DNA of 64,000 bases from Helicoverpa zea (GCF_022581195.2 NC_061467.1:3286001-3350000), one strand, 5' to 3'. Shown: positions 10,941 to 24,473, counted from the first letter of the stretch. The notes: generated by a model from the letters alone, not told the origin. Numbers and translations: made by a program.

Positions 10941-13900
10941 TAGTCATAGTAAAACAAACTACTGATAGTAGTATTAGAATAAACTTTGTAGTTCAAGGAA
11001 GGGCAGCGGAACGAGATAGGGGATACCGAATAAGGCCAGAGGTGGTCACTTCTTTGATATTTTGCGTATTGAGGATAATTCAACGTTTAACGTGTCAAGT
11101 ACTAGAACCAGTTATTATGTGCAGGTATGAAGGTTGTATATGCACACTAAGTAACAATAACTATGCTAAACCTTGTTTATAAGTAAATGCAACCATTTAA
11201 AAAACCACAAATTCTTGCTTTACTATTATAACCTGCCAATCATTTATCATTCACAGCTAGGGGAACAACAGTTCTTATTTCTTATAAGGCAAACTGCAAG
11301 GTTGACTTCGTTGCCGCTGTATCGAAATCTTGACCTTTATAACAGTTTTTTCGCGCCTACGTCGTTTACTGATGCAGATGTTCTTATATCACTTGAGTTT
11401 CAAAGATTTCATTCTTTTACGTATGTATTTTATTATATTATTATGTTGGGTTTATATTCCAAATCCATAAGAGGGATATTCGCAGGTTAATCTAAGTCAT
11501 ATGTTATTTTGTTCCCTAACTAAATGGTTAATGGTGGTTGGTATGGTCCTTTTAAAAACCCATATTATTGCAAACATTTTCCCTTTTGTTTTTCACACAA
11601 ACAAACTAGACAACATGAGTCATTTTATACATAAATTCAATAATATCACTATACGTGCTAGATTTACGTCACGTTAGAGCAAAGTGCGCTTCGAAGACAC
11701 AATAAAAACTATGTTCGATATTTGTCATATTTTAGTTGGATCCTAGATTCTCTCAGACCTTCAAAATGTCTAATCTATTATTACCTTTTGACACTCTGGT
11801 TTCTCTATCTGGGTGTTGATATAAAATCCTCGAAGCTCTCTCGAACAAGTGACAAAACATTATTTTCAAATGCAGGACAAATAACGTTGAGGAGCATTGC
11901 ACGAGCGGAAGCGGGCAATCATGATCGTTTACTGGACAACTCACAACTCGAACCGGCAGCTAATAAATAAAGCTGACGATGGATCACTCACATAGCATTA
12001 TAGCCCTTAAAATGGACTGTGTTGAGAATGAGAGATTAGGGGGCATTTCTACTAACGCGACATAATGAATCCTAGGATTCGCCGTTCGTCCTTGGCAACA
12101 ACATATTTATTTACCTACTCTGCCAACAGTGCCGACTTGCGTGTAGGCATTAAAACAAATACTAAAACAATTACGACTAACACCACCTTGAAACCGCATT
12201 TTGTGGTAAACCGGTAAGAGTCGATATAGTTTTCACTAGAGAAACGGTAGCCTTATTGCAACTGCGGTTAAGATATACATTACAAAACTGTATTCAGATC
12301 TTCTTAACCAGAGCCCGGAACTCGAAACAAAGAACTATATTTATCTCCAAAATACGGGTCGTTCACCCTACGACATTTGTTGTGCCCTCCTTAGATCTTC
12401 GGCAATATGGTGTTAGCAAAACTTACCGGAATAACACGAATGATGAAATACACAAAATCTCTGCTTTCCAAGAAACAAAAAAATGGCGAAATTTCTGATA
12501 ACACAGGTATAATCGTCGGAATCTATTTGTAACTGAATTGAGTGTTGTCGACCAACTAAGTAACGCAGTAGATAAGTTATCGAAAGCGAGTCCTCACAAC
12601 ATCCATTATCTGTTTGATAACAAAAAAACTGTGCAATGGCGAGCTATCGGCCACTTTGTTATCACCATCGCGAGCTATTGACACGGCATCGTATAAAATA
12701 GCGAGATTGCCATTGTCTGCGTTTGACCTGTGTTTTGACAAATTCACAGTCTTCATATCTTAATCCTTTTCTGGTCATTTTCAGCCTTAGGTTATGCCAA
12801 AAACGGTTTCGTATCGACAACTCATACAAGCACCACAAGAATTAATTTAAAATTATTTCTGCTTAACCCCAAGTCCTGGAAATGATGGGTATTACCTGCT
12901 TGTCTTTAAGTTGGAGACCTAGAATATTCTCCTATTGTTAATACAAAAGTCCTACTTTTGTCTATCCACCTAAGTAACGATCTTGATATGCAAATAGAAC
13001 ATAGGCAAAGCAGCTTGTTACAGCGGGATACATTGATGTAACATAAAGAATGCCAGTGATTAGACTTGGTAACAATACAGCATAGACAAAGAGATGGCTA
13101 GGCTGATACATTAGTTTTGTAGTTTTAGTACCAGTGTAAAGTTATGTCAGTGTTTGTATACAGGTGGGAATGACGTAAGCGACACTCGGCGAGTGTGTCG
13201 CCGCGTATCCGCAACTATGTGGCGCAACTGACAATTTCCCTCCAATTTGGTATGCCTTGTCTGTGGTAATAGAGGCTCAATTTATGAACTACTAGGCTTC
13301 GATAGATTTAGAACACCTGGAAGGAAGAATATTTGAAAATTAATTTTTGCCTATACTTAGTGCTGAAACTAGGGTGGTACTTATGGTACCCTGGGTAGTG
13401 CACAAAAACAGAGGGGGGCACAGATAACATCCAAGTTTTGCTCATCAATGTGAAATTGTTAGGAAATGATCACATTTGTTCTGTTCAGAGGCAGGGTAGG
13501 CAGTATATGATACAAGACTTCAGTGCCACGCCAGCTCTATTGAAATGAGTTTTAAATCCTATGGAAAAAAACAATGGCTTTTTTTCTGTAATTTTATTTC
13601 ATTTTGTATGAGTAAAAAAGCCTTGCAAGGGATTGCAGTTAAAGTGTGTATAAATACTCGCACCTCTGGGCTATTGGTTACTAGCTTCTACCAGTAGGTT
13701 CACCCGCATCATACAGGATTTTCTTGGTATGCCCAGATCAAAATTTTCCTAAAGCATTCTTCGTTAAATGGTCTATCTATGTAACACCAAGTCCACAGAT
13801 TCCTGCGATTAGCTTTGTTTTCAAGCAAACTAAGCAAAAACTTTGTCAAAGATCCTTTTCCAGTGTATTATTATATAAAAAAGTTTTGCTTTTTAATTAA

Positions 13901-14426
13901 TTGTACTTTCTGATACTATAAAATTAAGAACACTGTAGGGCTGCTGGCTGTATAATACAACTTTAAATGTAACATAAATTTTTAGCCATTTTTTTTTTGT
14001 TTAATAACCATGTGTGTGACGAATCCAATAATAAAATCAAAGAAGTGAAAAACAAACAAGATTTTCTATTTCTTATATATATTTTTATATTGTGTGTATT
14101 AGTTTATGTGTCCTTTGATATTTGGTGTGAAAATGTAGTGCTGAACTGCTGACAAAAGTATACACCATCCAGTTAGCTTCGGGAACTGTGGCAACATAGT
14201 TGGTCAGTGCGTTGTCCTAGGGGCTGTGCAGATTTTCTACTCGTCATGACTGCTATCCAGCCTTCGGGCTTATTTTAAATTATTTTGCATAAATCTCATA
14301 TAACAAACCATTTCATGTTAAGTATATGTAAATAATGCACAAGAATGTTGCTGCAAATTAAAACTGCCTACATAATAAATATTGCAAGGTCACAAATTGC
14401 AAGTTTTAGAAGGTCAACAAACAAAC
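10941..14426. other. Non-coding stretch with a decayed repeat
   Basis: No recognisable gene. Frames at 11,173-11,490, 11,722-11,970 and 12,256-12,498 lack motifs or coding-like composition. A diverged copy of the LINE/SINE family that is complete at 21,491 and 37,470 is visible at about 13,676-13,830 (+). The remainder is AT-rich. Confidence 0.4.
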
Positions 14427-14510
14427 CTGAAACTTCTCAAACTGTTCGCGTTCAGCATCCAAGCTGTTCTTCTTCAGCTGGAGAACTCGCGGCAAGGATA
14501 ATGACGCCAT
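14427..14510 (-). CDS. Possible first coding exon (minus strand)
   Basis: An ATG at 14,510 opens 28 codons beginning MASLSLPRVLQLKKNSLDA and continuing with a charged, coiled-coil-like run that ends EKFQ. It closes in phase 0 at CAG|GTTTGT (14,427). The frame is free of stops and the composition is coding-like. An overlapping hydrophobic minus-strand frame (14,452-14,646) stops before any donor and looks less likely. The product is unknown. It could be an alternative first exon of the gene suggested by 4309-4344. The donor is weaker than consensus. Confidence 0.35.
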
Positions 14511-16222
14511 AGAGTACGCACATGCAAAACACAACTACGAAAAATAGTAACTGGTGGAGGTACTTAGACCAAACACGACACGATTTAATTTTTAAATGAG
14601 GGCGGACTTCTCTATCAAAAAACACTGTATTTACACAAATCCTCACTATAATCTGTATATAACCAATAAATTACTGGCAAATGCTGGTTTAAAAACTGTA
14701 ATTTATCGAATACAATAACGTAAATATTATAACTTCTAAAATTATCAACATAAAACACGTCCGCCGTACGCCCACAAAAAATCTGCGAATGAATGAAATG
14801 ATGTGATGAATGAATGATACACCGCTGTCAAAATGACATTACTGCTACGTTTATAAAGATAGATATCATAAAAAAGATGTAGTTCTTCTCTTATTTCCGA
14901 AACTAAGGTTCCACCTTCCAGCCCTTATGCATATGCATAGAAGAGTTAATTACCATGCAAATTAACACAGGCACATGTTTCACGCCTCCACGGGGCATCC
15001 ACAGGACATGGTGACTCGCAGTCGGGCGTCGTTGTTTGCGCCAGAGCGTACCTGCAACTCCCACGCCATTAAAGCAAAATTAGTTTTTCCTGCATTTGAT
15101 ATCTATCTCCCCTCGTCTGTTGAACGGACTCCAGGAGCTCTCTGTCAAAAAACGGTCATCTGTGGCGCGGACTCCAGGAGTCCTCTGCGAACCGTCGCTT
15201 TATCTTATCGCTTTATGACGTAATGCTGTACCTTTCTTGCTCTTACTTGTACGAATTGAACGGGAAAGAACATTAACTATGCATAAACACGCACTTGAAG
15301 TAACTGGAACCCACTTGTGACGTATACTAGACACTTGAAAAGTAGTCGGCCGGCTCGCGGCTGACGATGCGTTTTTGTTAAACGTGTTTGTGTAAATAAA
15401 ACATATGGCAAGTGGTGTTTGTTTTCTTTTTACTTTAATTAATGTTAATTCAGCAGTGTAAAGAAAAAACTTTGGAAATCGTTTTTTTTTTTGTTTTTTT
15501 ATGACGTATTTTTTACTATAAACTGGGAAAATAATAGCTCATCGTGATTTCAAATTAGGACTAATTATACATTACAAATTGAAACTGGACTAATACATAT
15601 TTTTATGTTAGCCTATTTCTTTGCGATTTCAAAGATATAAGCTTTATATAAGCTTTTATTAAGACTTTTGAGATATTGTAATTTTAAATACACGCGCCGG
15701 TATCGCGCGGACCACCCACGAAGTGCTGACACAGATGCGCCGAATCGCGCAAAATGGCCGCCACAGACGAGAGGATCTTAGTCTTTTGGTGCGGGAATCT
15801 CAGCGTTGGGTTGCACCCAATCGAATCCATGCAAGAATATTTAGCTTTCGTGGGAAGTATAAAATAAGTTTAAGAAAATCATGTAAGATGAATTCTCTGT
15901 GGGTGTTTAAATTATTTAAAAAATCGAGCGTTGATCTAATTTAGTCACAATCTATATCATCCACACAAACAAAACGATATAATTTTCCGATATCTTTTTT
16001 TGTAGTTCAGTCTTCTTTTTGACGACACTACACTACACTACACTACATCACTACAGTTCCTGTCATTAATGTCAGATTTGTTGTTTCGCTGTTTGATCGG
16101 TCGTTTCATGCCGCTAATTTTTCCATACAAAATTTAGCGCGTGGATTTACTGAGACTGAGCACGTTTTTCAGTTGTTATTAAAACTTTTGTATCCTTTAG
16201 TGATCTTGGCGAGACTCTTAAA
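14511..16222. promoter_or_regulatory. SSRP1 upstream region, inferred promoter
   Basis: This spacer separates the minus-strand exon candidate at 14,510 from the SSRP1 start codon at 16,223. It has a GC-rich patch at 15,692-15,770 (several CGCG) and a short tandem 'cacta' array at about 16,029-16,046. A 37-codon open frame starts in a strong context (AAAATGGCC) at 15,754 and ends at 15,867. A frame at 14,975-15,223 (+) has no known motif. A promoter here is expected from position; I cannot fix the start site. Confidence 0.4.
15754..15867 (+). CDS. Possible 37-codon small ORF upstream of SSRP1
   Basis: The frame starts MAATDERILVFWCGNLSVG and ends with TAA at 15,865-15,867. The start context is near-ideal for animals and it sits in a GC-rich patch. 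It lies about 360 bp before the SSRP1 start, so it could be an upstream ORF in a long 5' leader, a separate micro-ORF, or chance. No family is recognised. Confidence 0.2.
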   Translation: MAATDERILVFWCGNLSVGLHPIESMQEYLAFVGSIK

Positions 16223-19200
16223 ATGGAATTTCTCGAATATAATGATGTGCAAGCTGAGATCAAAGGCGCAATGGTATTGTTCATCCCGACAATTTTTGCT
16301 TATTGTTTCTTTGTAAAACTATTGTTTCACAAATGTTGTTGTTATATATTCCAGGTTCCTGGGAGGTTGAAGATGACGGACCAGAACATAGTGTTTAAGA
16401 ACAGCAAGACTGGCAAGGTGGAACAGATTCCTGCTAACGAGATAGAATTGGTTAACTTCCAGAAGTTCATTGGATCTTGGGGCTTGAGAGTGTTCTTGAA
16501 GAATGGCACATTACACAGATATGGAGGCTTCAAGGAAGGGGTAAGTTCTATCATTGAATTAAACAATAACATTGGGTCTTTCTTTAGTCTAAGTTTAATT
16601 CCTTAAAGGTTGTGTATCACAGTAAATGTCAACTTGAATATTAAAAAAAAGTTAAAAAAAAACAAGTATAGACTTGTTCAACAAGGTATTTATTGCATTA
16701 GAAGTAACCATATAAATCAATATATTCCTGAACAACACATTTGACTCGTACAAGGGTAAAAAGTCTTATGAATTATTATAATGATTTCAGGAACAAGAGA
16801 AAGTAGCAAAGTTCTTCAAAACTAACTACAATAAAGACATGTTAGAGAAGGAGCTGTCTCTGAAGGGCTGGAACTGGGGCACGGCTAAGTTTAATGGAGC
16901 AGTATTGAGCTTCAATGTTGGCACTAACACTGCCTTTGAAATCCCGCTGCACTATGTATCACAATGTAATACTGGCAAGAATGAAGTCACTCTGGAGTTC
17001 CATCAGGTAATAATGGGTATTAAGTTCTCATTAATTTTAAGTAATCTATCCTAAAGTATTTATTTTAACTCAACTATTTGGGATAGTTGAATATATACAT
17101 ATTTACATAATGTTATGCAACACCACTATTATTCACTATGTATTGAAACATATGTACAGTCAACTTCAGGTCAGTGGTAACAGTTTTATAGGAAAATCGT
17201 ACTTATTACTATTGAGTTAAGGTGCATGCATAACCAAGGGGTATCGGGTTGCCCGGGTAACTGGGTTGAGGAGGTCAGATAGGCAGTCGCTTCTTGTAAA
17301 GCACTGGTACTCAGCTGAATCCGGTTAGACTGGAAGCCAACCCCAACATGATTGGGAAAAAGGCTCGGAGGAGGAGCAAAACAGCTCACTATGAGCTAGG
17401 AAACTACTGCTGCTACTACTGCTCAGATAAAAAGTGAAAGAATAATGTAAAACTGTGTAGATTCTTTATCCCTGGGTGACATAGGCTATATTTTGTGTGG
17501 GTCACAGAAGTAGTTGTAGTAGATGCAAGTGAACCCCCAGGAAACGAGCTAGTAATCAGTAATATGAATGATGACAAAAAAAAGCATAAAAATTATCTGA
17601 AATTGTGTCTGCATTTTTGTTAAACAGTCTTGCACAACATTATTACTTTTATCTGTTGTTAACCATCCCACATCACACGTTAACAAAACAAAGTTTCGTG
17701 TTTATTTATCTGAGTTTCATATAAGCATAAAATTAGTAGCCATTTTCCAAACCCATGTTACATCAAAAACCATTCATCCACTAAGACTGATTCTAATGGT
17801 ACAAAATCTTTTTTCCACAGAATGACGACACACCAGTATCCCTCATGGAGATGCGCTTCCACATCCCAACAAGTGAAGTGGGAGGCGACATGGACGCAGT
17901 CGAGGCGTTCCACCAGCAAGTCATGAACAAAGCCAGCGTCATTTCCGTCTCCGGTGACGCCATCGCCATCTTTAGGGAGCTACAGTGTCTCACGCCTCGG
18001 TACGTTTGATTATCACATCTAGGTTTGAAAACATATGAATTTGTAAAGAAAGATCAATGGGGTTCTTGCTGTTTGCCTAAAGTGCAAAGTGCTATTGGCA
18101 CTGCTATAATTACAGGCTTTCAATTCTGTACAATCCTAAGAACGCGAGTTTGATCAGCTCTTGTAAAGTTATTTACGGACTTTTTTTTTACGGATTTACG
18201 TTCCAATAGATGTGTACACAGGAAAGATGGTTCAATAGCTACAAACCGCAGATAAACTTGAACACTCGGTAAGGTACCGACTTCCGCTGCGCAACCAAGT
18301 GCGCGTACATTGAGACGCCTAATCTGCATAATGTTCAAACATTCCTATTATCTTATTTTTACAAACTTCTAATATAACTCTTTGCAATTTCCTCCCACAG
18401 TGGTCGCTACGACATCAAAGTGTTCCAGACATTCTTCCAACTCCACGGTAAGACGTTTGACTACAAGATACCGATGTCGACAGTCTTACGTCTATTCCTG
18501 TTGCCTCACAAGGACACTCGGCAGATGTTCTTCGTGGTGTCTCTTGACCCACCCATCAAACAGGGTCAGACCAGGTATCATTACTTGGTACTCCTGTTCG
18601 GTATTGAAGAGGAAACCAGTTTGGAACTGCCTTTTACTGAGTAAGTGGTATTGATTATTTATAAATTAGTTACCTAATAAAGTGACTTTTATTGTTTTAC
18701 ATGTCAAGTTTGGTATCTAGCTTCTGTCTAATATCTATGGATCCGAGTTACCATTCACTTAATACATGTAAATAATTAAAACTTGGCATGTACATACAAT
18801 CACAGAAGACAGAAGAATATCACTTTTATTTATTTATTATGTTATGTTAAAACGGTTTACACACCAATAACATTAACATTAACACAAAATCACTTGATTA
18901 TAGCTGCTATAAAGGCACCATGCCATGAGTACGAGTGACACAATTTTCGTAAAACTAAATTCCTAGGTCAATTACGCGCATGTGACATATCTGTCAAATC
19001 TACCTTTTTAACAAAAAATTTGGCGAGAACTAGTAACTAATCTCAATTTTGTTGCGTATTACAGAGAAGAATTAAAAGAGAAATACGAAGGGAAGATAAG
19101 CAAGGAACTGTCTGGGCCTACTTACGAGGTGCTCGCCAAAATTATGAAGGTCATCATTAACAGAAGAGTTACAGGCCCAGGAGACTTCTTAGGGTAAGTA

Positions 19201-22200
19201 TTTTTTATGGTCTTGAATTCACGCAAGTAATAGTCTTACTGAATGCTACTCAATCCTTTATTAACACAATCCTTACGTACTTGGTTGTGTACGTAAAAAA
19301 TAGCCTGTCTGTCTGTACATTACTGCCGAGTTTCATCAAAAGCAATCGAGTAGTTTTGCAAGGACCAAAACATCCATCCATAAAAACTTTCGTTTTTCAA
19401 TATTATGTTCTGTTTTTTTTTTTTGAAATTAATTCAATTAATTCACTATTAGCATTACAGCTAATAAAATAACGCAGATTTTAAAACTAACTAAGCAATT
19501 TTAAAACATTTCCAGTCACCACAAGACCCCAGCTATCGCATGTTCATACAAAGCAGCGGCTGGCTACCTGTACCCCTTGGAGAAAGGCTTCATCTACGTG
19601 CACAAGCCGCCCGTGCACATCCGCTTCGAAGAGATCGCCTCCGTCAACTTCGCGAGAGGAGGCGCTTCTTCTACCAAGTAAGTTGATATTGTATTCATTT
19701 GTTGTTGGTCTAGCAGTGATGCGTAAATTATCACACAGATTAATTACATAGCATTAATTTCAATAATAGCCGCCGTGGACGCCATTATTATTATAATTTT
19801 ACAAAGAGTTATTTACACGCGGAAAGCAAGCTTTACAACAAAACTGCAGACATGGCAGCAGTGGCATAGTACCTGCTTTTATTTCAATTAGAAATCTCAA
19901 TGAGTATCTATAATTCGAACAAGATCCTCATTGGAATAAGAATGAACGTGTATTCTAGTTAGACTGTCACCTATTGGAAAACTGCCGTACTCTGACCTAA
20001 ATGTATTTTATTTGGTTTCCCAATAAGAATTTCAGAAAAGCCCTTCTTTTAAGAAGATTAATACATTATTTATCTTAGTCTTCATCGTCGTCCTGCCCTT
20101 ATCCCGAATGACTTTGGGTGATTCAATATTTCTTCTTTTTTCAAACTGTTGTATTGTTCAGTGCATACTTATGTGTTCATATAACTCCAGGTCGTTCGAC
20201 TTCGAGATCGAGCTGAAGCAGGGCAGCATCCACACGTTCAGCAGCATCGAGAAGGGCGAGTACGACAAGCTCTTCGACTACATCACCTCCAAGAAACTGC
20301 ACGTCAAGAACACCGGCAAGAATGTAAGCTTTTTCAAAATAGTATTTTTTTACTGTTGCAGTATTTTGAGTTCTAAAGAAATAGTTACATATGAAGCAAG
20401 GGAAGCAAATATAACAGTTACCACAATGAACCACCATCGATAAGAGCTGGTAAATCAGCACCTGCTATCAACTTTTTTTTTTTCCTATGTACTACTGTAT
20501 ACGGCTTTAGACTATGTTGTTTAAGTATCTACATGTTGTAAAAAAATATGACCACCTTCATATCCTCTTATTTTTTTTTTATATAAATAAACGTATTCAT
20601 CAGACTGTATCATCCTAATGCTAGGCACATAATATCTCCTCAACACTGAGAAGAATTAGGTGGTAATCACCACGCTTGCTCAATCTATGTTGAGGATTTT
20701 AGACTCCTAGTTTCCTCGAGATGTTTTCCTACACCTTCAATCAGTTATTAGTATTCAAGATATACTAGGTATATAAACATACAGCCATACCGCATTTTTC
20801 TTGATTGGCAATCATCAAATGACTCCTCTTCCTGTGGTTTAACAGCGTGAGGGAGTGTCAGACTCTTACTGACTAAAACACATCATGTTCCTCCGTAGGC
20901 CTTTTATGTACCATGTCCGCGTTAACTCTTCCATACATAGAACTGATATACACTTTCCACCCCCAGGACAAGGCGCTGTACGACGACGACTTCGGCGACT
21001 CGGACACGGAGAAGGAGCCGGACGCGTACCTGGAGCGCGTGAAGGCGGAGGCCAAGGAGCGCGACTCCGCCGACTCCGACGACGAGAGCACGGACGAGGA
21101 CTTCAACCCCGACAAGGCCAAGGAGAGCGATGTGGCTGAGGAGTTAGTACACATTGTTCTGTTTTTGTTGCTACTACGATTTCAATTGTAAAGCGCGCTC
21201 TACACTGGCGGCGCGAAAGGCCGCGAAAGCCGCGGAACGCATGTGTAGGTTTCGCGCGTTCGCGTTCACGCTTCACGGCGTTCCCCGTTCGTTGTCGGGT
21301 TTTGTCCCGCGACAAAGTAAGATCGTATTTTCTTTTTAAGTTTTCGTGCCTTTTAAGAGGCATAACATACTTTGTACATGGCCTTTTTTCCTCCATTCTG
21401 TTCTGTATATGTAGCAAAAATTTTATTGACAAAATTATCTCCGCTCTTTTTCAAATCTGTGAAGGGAATTTAATAGCGACTTTACTAAGAACTAACTTCT
21501 GCCAGCGGTTTCACCCGCATCCCGTGGAAACTACTTCCCGTACCGGGATAAAAAGTAGCCTATAGCCTTCCTCGATAAATGGGCTATCTAACACTGAAAG
21601 AAATTTTCAAATCAGACCAGTAGTTCCTGAGATTAGCGCGTTCAAACAAACAAACAAACTCTTCAGCTTTATAATATTAGTATAGATATAGAAGGAACTG
21701 CGGAGAAAAATATACGTTCTTGTCGGCACGTGAAAAACCGTGAATTATTTATATTTCTCTTCTGTTTGTCTCATCTCATAAATGCATTCATTGAAAATTA
21801 TATCCCAGTTGGAAAAAGTATCGATATTATTACTTGCCTTTTTTCTCTCTCTGTTATCAATCCTATTATTACGGGTAGATACGGTTATATTTTTTCCCCA
21901 TTAACATAATGTTTTGTTCCGTCTAGATACGACACAAACCCGTCATCATCAGAGGATTCCGATGCGTCAGCTGCGTCGGACGACGATGCTAAGAAGGAAA
22001 AGAAGAAGAAGGACAAGCCCAAGAAAGCTATTACTATTGTAAGTACATTATCTATATCAATTAGCTTTACTCAATGTGAAGATATTCAATTCAATATTAT
22101 GTAAACTGCCTGTGTTGTAAACACAGTCAAGAATAACAGTAGACTTTACAAATTATAAAAACTTTTTTGTTTTACAAATGGACGTAGTTATGCAGAAACG

Positions 22201-24473
22201 TTCCAACCCACTGTACGCGTAAATGCTTATATCTCAAATTAAACTTGAATTTGAGATATAAGCATTTACGCGTTTCAGTTGTATTCTTTTTTATTCTAAC
22301 TAGTAAAGGTACTAGAGGTTTTATTGTTGAATTATATTGAGTTTAGATAACCATATGCTAAATTTTAGGCTGTTCAATCACAATAACTCGATTTCGGGTG
22401 ACTTGTGGGTTGGAACGTTTCTGCATAACTACGTCCAAATAAGGTAATAGTAATCTTCCCGGATTCCATTGCCTTATACTTACCTAGTTTGAGGACCACT
22501 GAAATAGTCACGTACCAACTCTTCATAGTTACAATAGTTTACCCTAATATAAGTTATGACAAGGCACTATGACATTTTTTGTAACAAGTGGATTAAATAA
22601 TACTAATTCTTATATTTAATTTTCAGTCGGAAGCCCCACGCAAACGCAAGGAGAAATCTAAAAAACGCGAGAAGGACGTGAATGCACCCAAACGTCCCGC
22701 CACCGCTTTCATGCTGTGGCTCAACGAGAACAGGAAGGGCATCGTCGACGCCAACCCCGGGATCAAGGTCACCGAGATCGCTAAGAAGGGAGGAGAACTG
22801 TGGAGGGATCTGAAGGATAAATCTGTATGTATTGGCTTTTTTATAATATAGAAATTATGTAGCTCGTCTAAGCTGAATTGATGCGCTACTATACCATTTA
22901 GGCGCATTTCTCGTATGCGTTTCAGTTAGCAATATTGGCCTATTTGAACTAGCATGGTTTCGAAAAAAAGTTACAATATATTTTTGACCTGCATCACCGT
23001 AATGTACTAATTCTCATATTATTTTACCAATTTCAGCACAAAGGAGGAAATTAAAATCTGTTGATACTGTTATTTCTCTTTGAAGTTTATTAAATTATAC
23101 ATCTAACGAAATACAACTTTTGATTAACAGGAATGGGAAGAGAAAGCCGCCAAATCGAAAGAAGAATACAACATAGCGATGAAGAAATACAAAGACAGCG
23201 GCGCTGCCGATGAATTCAAACAGAAGAAAAAACAAGCGGAGAAGGAACGTAAAGCCGCAGAGAAGAAGAGTAAAGCACCTTCTGCTAGTAAGAAGGCGAA
23301 GACTGCCAACGCCGGCGCGGGCAGTGGCGGGAAGTTTACCAGCAAAGAGTATATCGAAGATGATGATAGCTCTTCTGATTCCGATAAGGAGAAGGATAAG
23401 AAGAAAAAGGATACTAAAGATGTAAGTTGAGTCTTATTTAGCCGCAATTCATGGAACATAAAAATCCAGTCGAAATGGCTTTTTATTGAACTTTTGGAAC
23501 GTTTTTGTAAAATAATTGATAAGTATGTGTGCATATTGTATGATAATGTTCCTAATACTATCGATATTACTTTTTAGCAGTATGAATGATGTGCACATTA
23601 TTTTTGCTTTAGAACAACCTTATATATAAGTTATAATTATTCCGGCCGTCCATACAAAGACATTTCATTACTAAAGCGTCAAATTCTGACAAAAAAAAAG
23701 ATTGAATGAAAGTCATAATTCAAATGGCTCGTTAATTCATGAATAAAGAGGTTGTGTAACGAACAGTTTGCTTACTACACACGAGACTCGTGGTCCGCGG
23801 TCACGCGCAACTGATCCTAATAGTAAACGTAGATTTTTATCAACTGCATTACCGCGTCATTGTTATAACAAGCCAATGATAAAAAAGCGTTATGCATTGT
23901 CTGAGCTATATTAAATGATGCAACATTTTTTTGTGTAAAATTGTTATTTAATAATTTTATCTATTGAAGATCGTGAATTGGTAGCCACATAGTTTGCTAA
24001 GCTTTATTTGTAAATAGAATGTAAACCGTTTTACCACAAAAACTTTTAAACGTCAGTGTAAGACTTGTCTAAAAGAATGTCAGAGTATGACGTTGACATA
24101 TGGTTCATTTTGCAGCCACAATTTTTTTTAGACAAGTGTAAAACAGATGTTTAAGTTTTTGTAGTAAGCCCAAAATGGTTTAGTTAGGCTATAGCCTAAA
24201 CCAGTTTCTTCTGTGAATTCACTTTCATTTATTATGCTCAAGACACTATTTTAAAGAAGCTTCCTATTAGTATGATAATTATTTAGTTTGGATATATCTA
24301 CAGTTGGATTATATAAAAAACTTATTGGTTAAACATCATAGACATTATACTCACGTCATAATTTTCTTTTCTAGAGCAAAGACTCAAAGAAGGAGAAAGC
24401 AAAGAGTTCGTCATCAGAAGCAGAAGCCTCTTCGGGCGGGTCCGGGGACGAGAGTGGAAGCGGTAGCGATTGA
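16223..24473 (+). CDS. Ssrp: SSRP1, HMG-box subunit of the FACT histone chaperone
   Basis: SSRP1 pairs with SPT16 to form FACT, which moves H2A-H2B dimers during transcription and replication in the nucleus. Thirteen coding exons join in frame: 16223-16273, 16355-16540, 16791-17006, 17821-17999, 18401-18640, 19065-19193, 19516-19677, 20191-20323, 20967-21142, 21927-22038, 22627-22824, 23131-23421 and 24375-24473. They give about 723 residues, the length I recall for the fly protein. The N-terminal POB3/SSRP1 domain (MEFLEYNDVQAEIKGAM) is followed by the structure-specific recognition and middle PH-like domains (for example QTFFQLHGKTFDYKIPMST). Next come an acidic segment (about 433-528), a single HMG box (about 548-615) and a Lys/Ser/Asp-rich tail. 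AATAAA signals lie at 24,493 and 24,897. The start methionine matches the family N-terminus. Introns 10 and 12 carry hairpin repeats; intron 9 carries a retroelement. Confidence 0.95.
17217..17385 (+). repeat. Lepidopteran LINE/SINE fragment in SSRP1 intron 3
   Basis: A segment reading 'gactggaagccaacccca' and 'gattgggaaaaaggctcgga' is a widely dispersed retroelement end in moth genomes, recognised from memory. It lies between the exons ending 17,006 and starting 17,821. A related, more decayed stretch is visible at about 28,236-28,345 ('gcgactgcccaactgacctt'). Confidence 0.55.
21491..21690 (+). repeat. LINE/SINE copy in SSRP1 intron 9
   Basis: About 200 bp runs from 'cttctgccagcggtttcacc' to the 3' tail 'ttataatattagtatagata'. 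It is nearly identical to 37,470-37,670, with more decayed relatives at 13,676, 48,958 (inverted) and 54,236. The shared, precise 3' tail is typical of RTE-type LINEs or the SINEs that borrow their ends. It has no coding capacity. Class is inferred. Confidence 0.65.
22179..22437. repeat. Double hairpin element in SSRP1 intron 10
   Basis: Outer arms of 33 bp, identical and inverted, lie at 22,179-22,211 (TGGACGTAGTTATGCAGAAA...) and 22,405-22,437. Just inside the left arm is a second, perfect hairpin at 22,215-22,273 with 26-bp arms (ACGCGTAAATGCTTATATCT...) and a 7-nt loop. The whole is 259 bp and non-coding. It looks like a nonautonomous foldback/MITE carrying an internal palindrome. No clear target duplication is visible. 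Confidence 0.7.
24031..24167. repeat. Imperfect inverted-repeat element in SSRP1 intron 12
   Basis: Arms of about 42 bp (left 'ttaccacaaaaacttttaaa...gacttgtctaaaa', right the inverted equivalent ending 'gtttttgtagtaa') enclose about 50 bp. The total is 137 bp. It is consistent with an aged MITE and contains no coding sequence. Confidence 0.5.

Noticed and set aside
14452..14646. Hydrophobic minus-strand frame that looks like a signal peptide or membrane segment
   Set aside because: It ends in a stop with no donor before it, and the overlapping frame with an ATG at 14,510 reaches a donor; at most one can be real.
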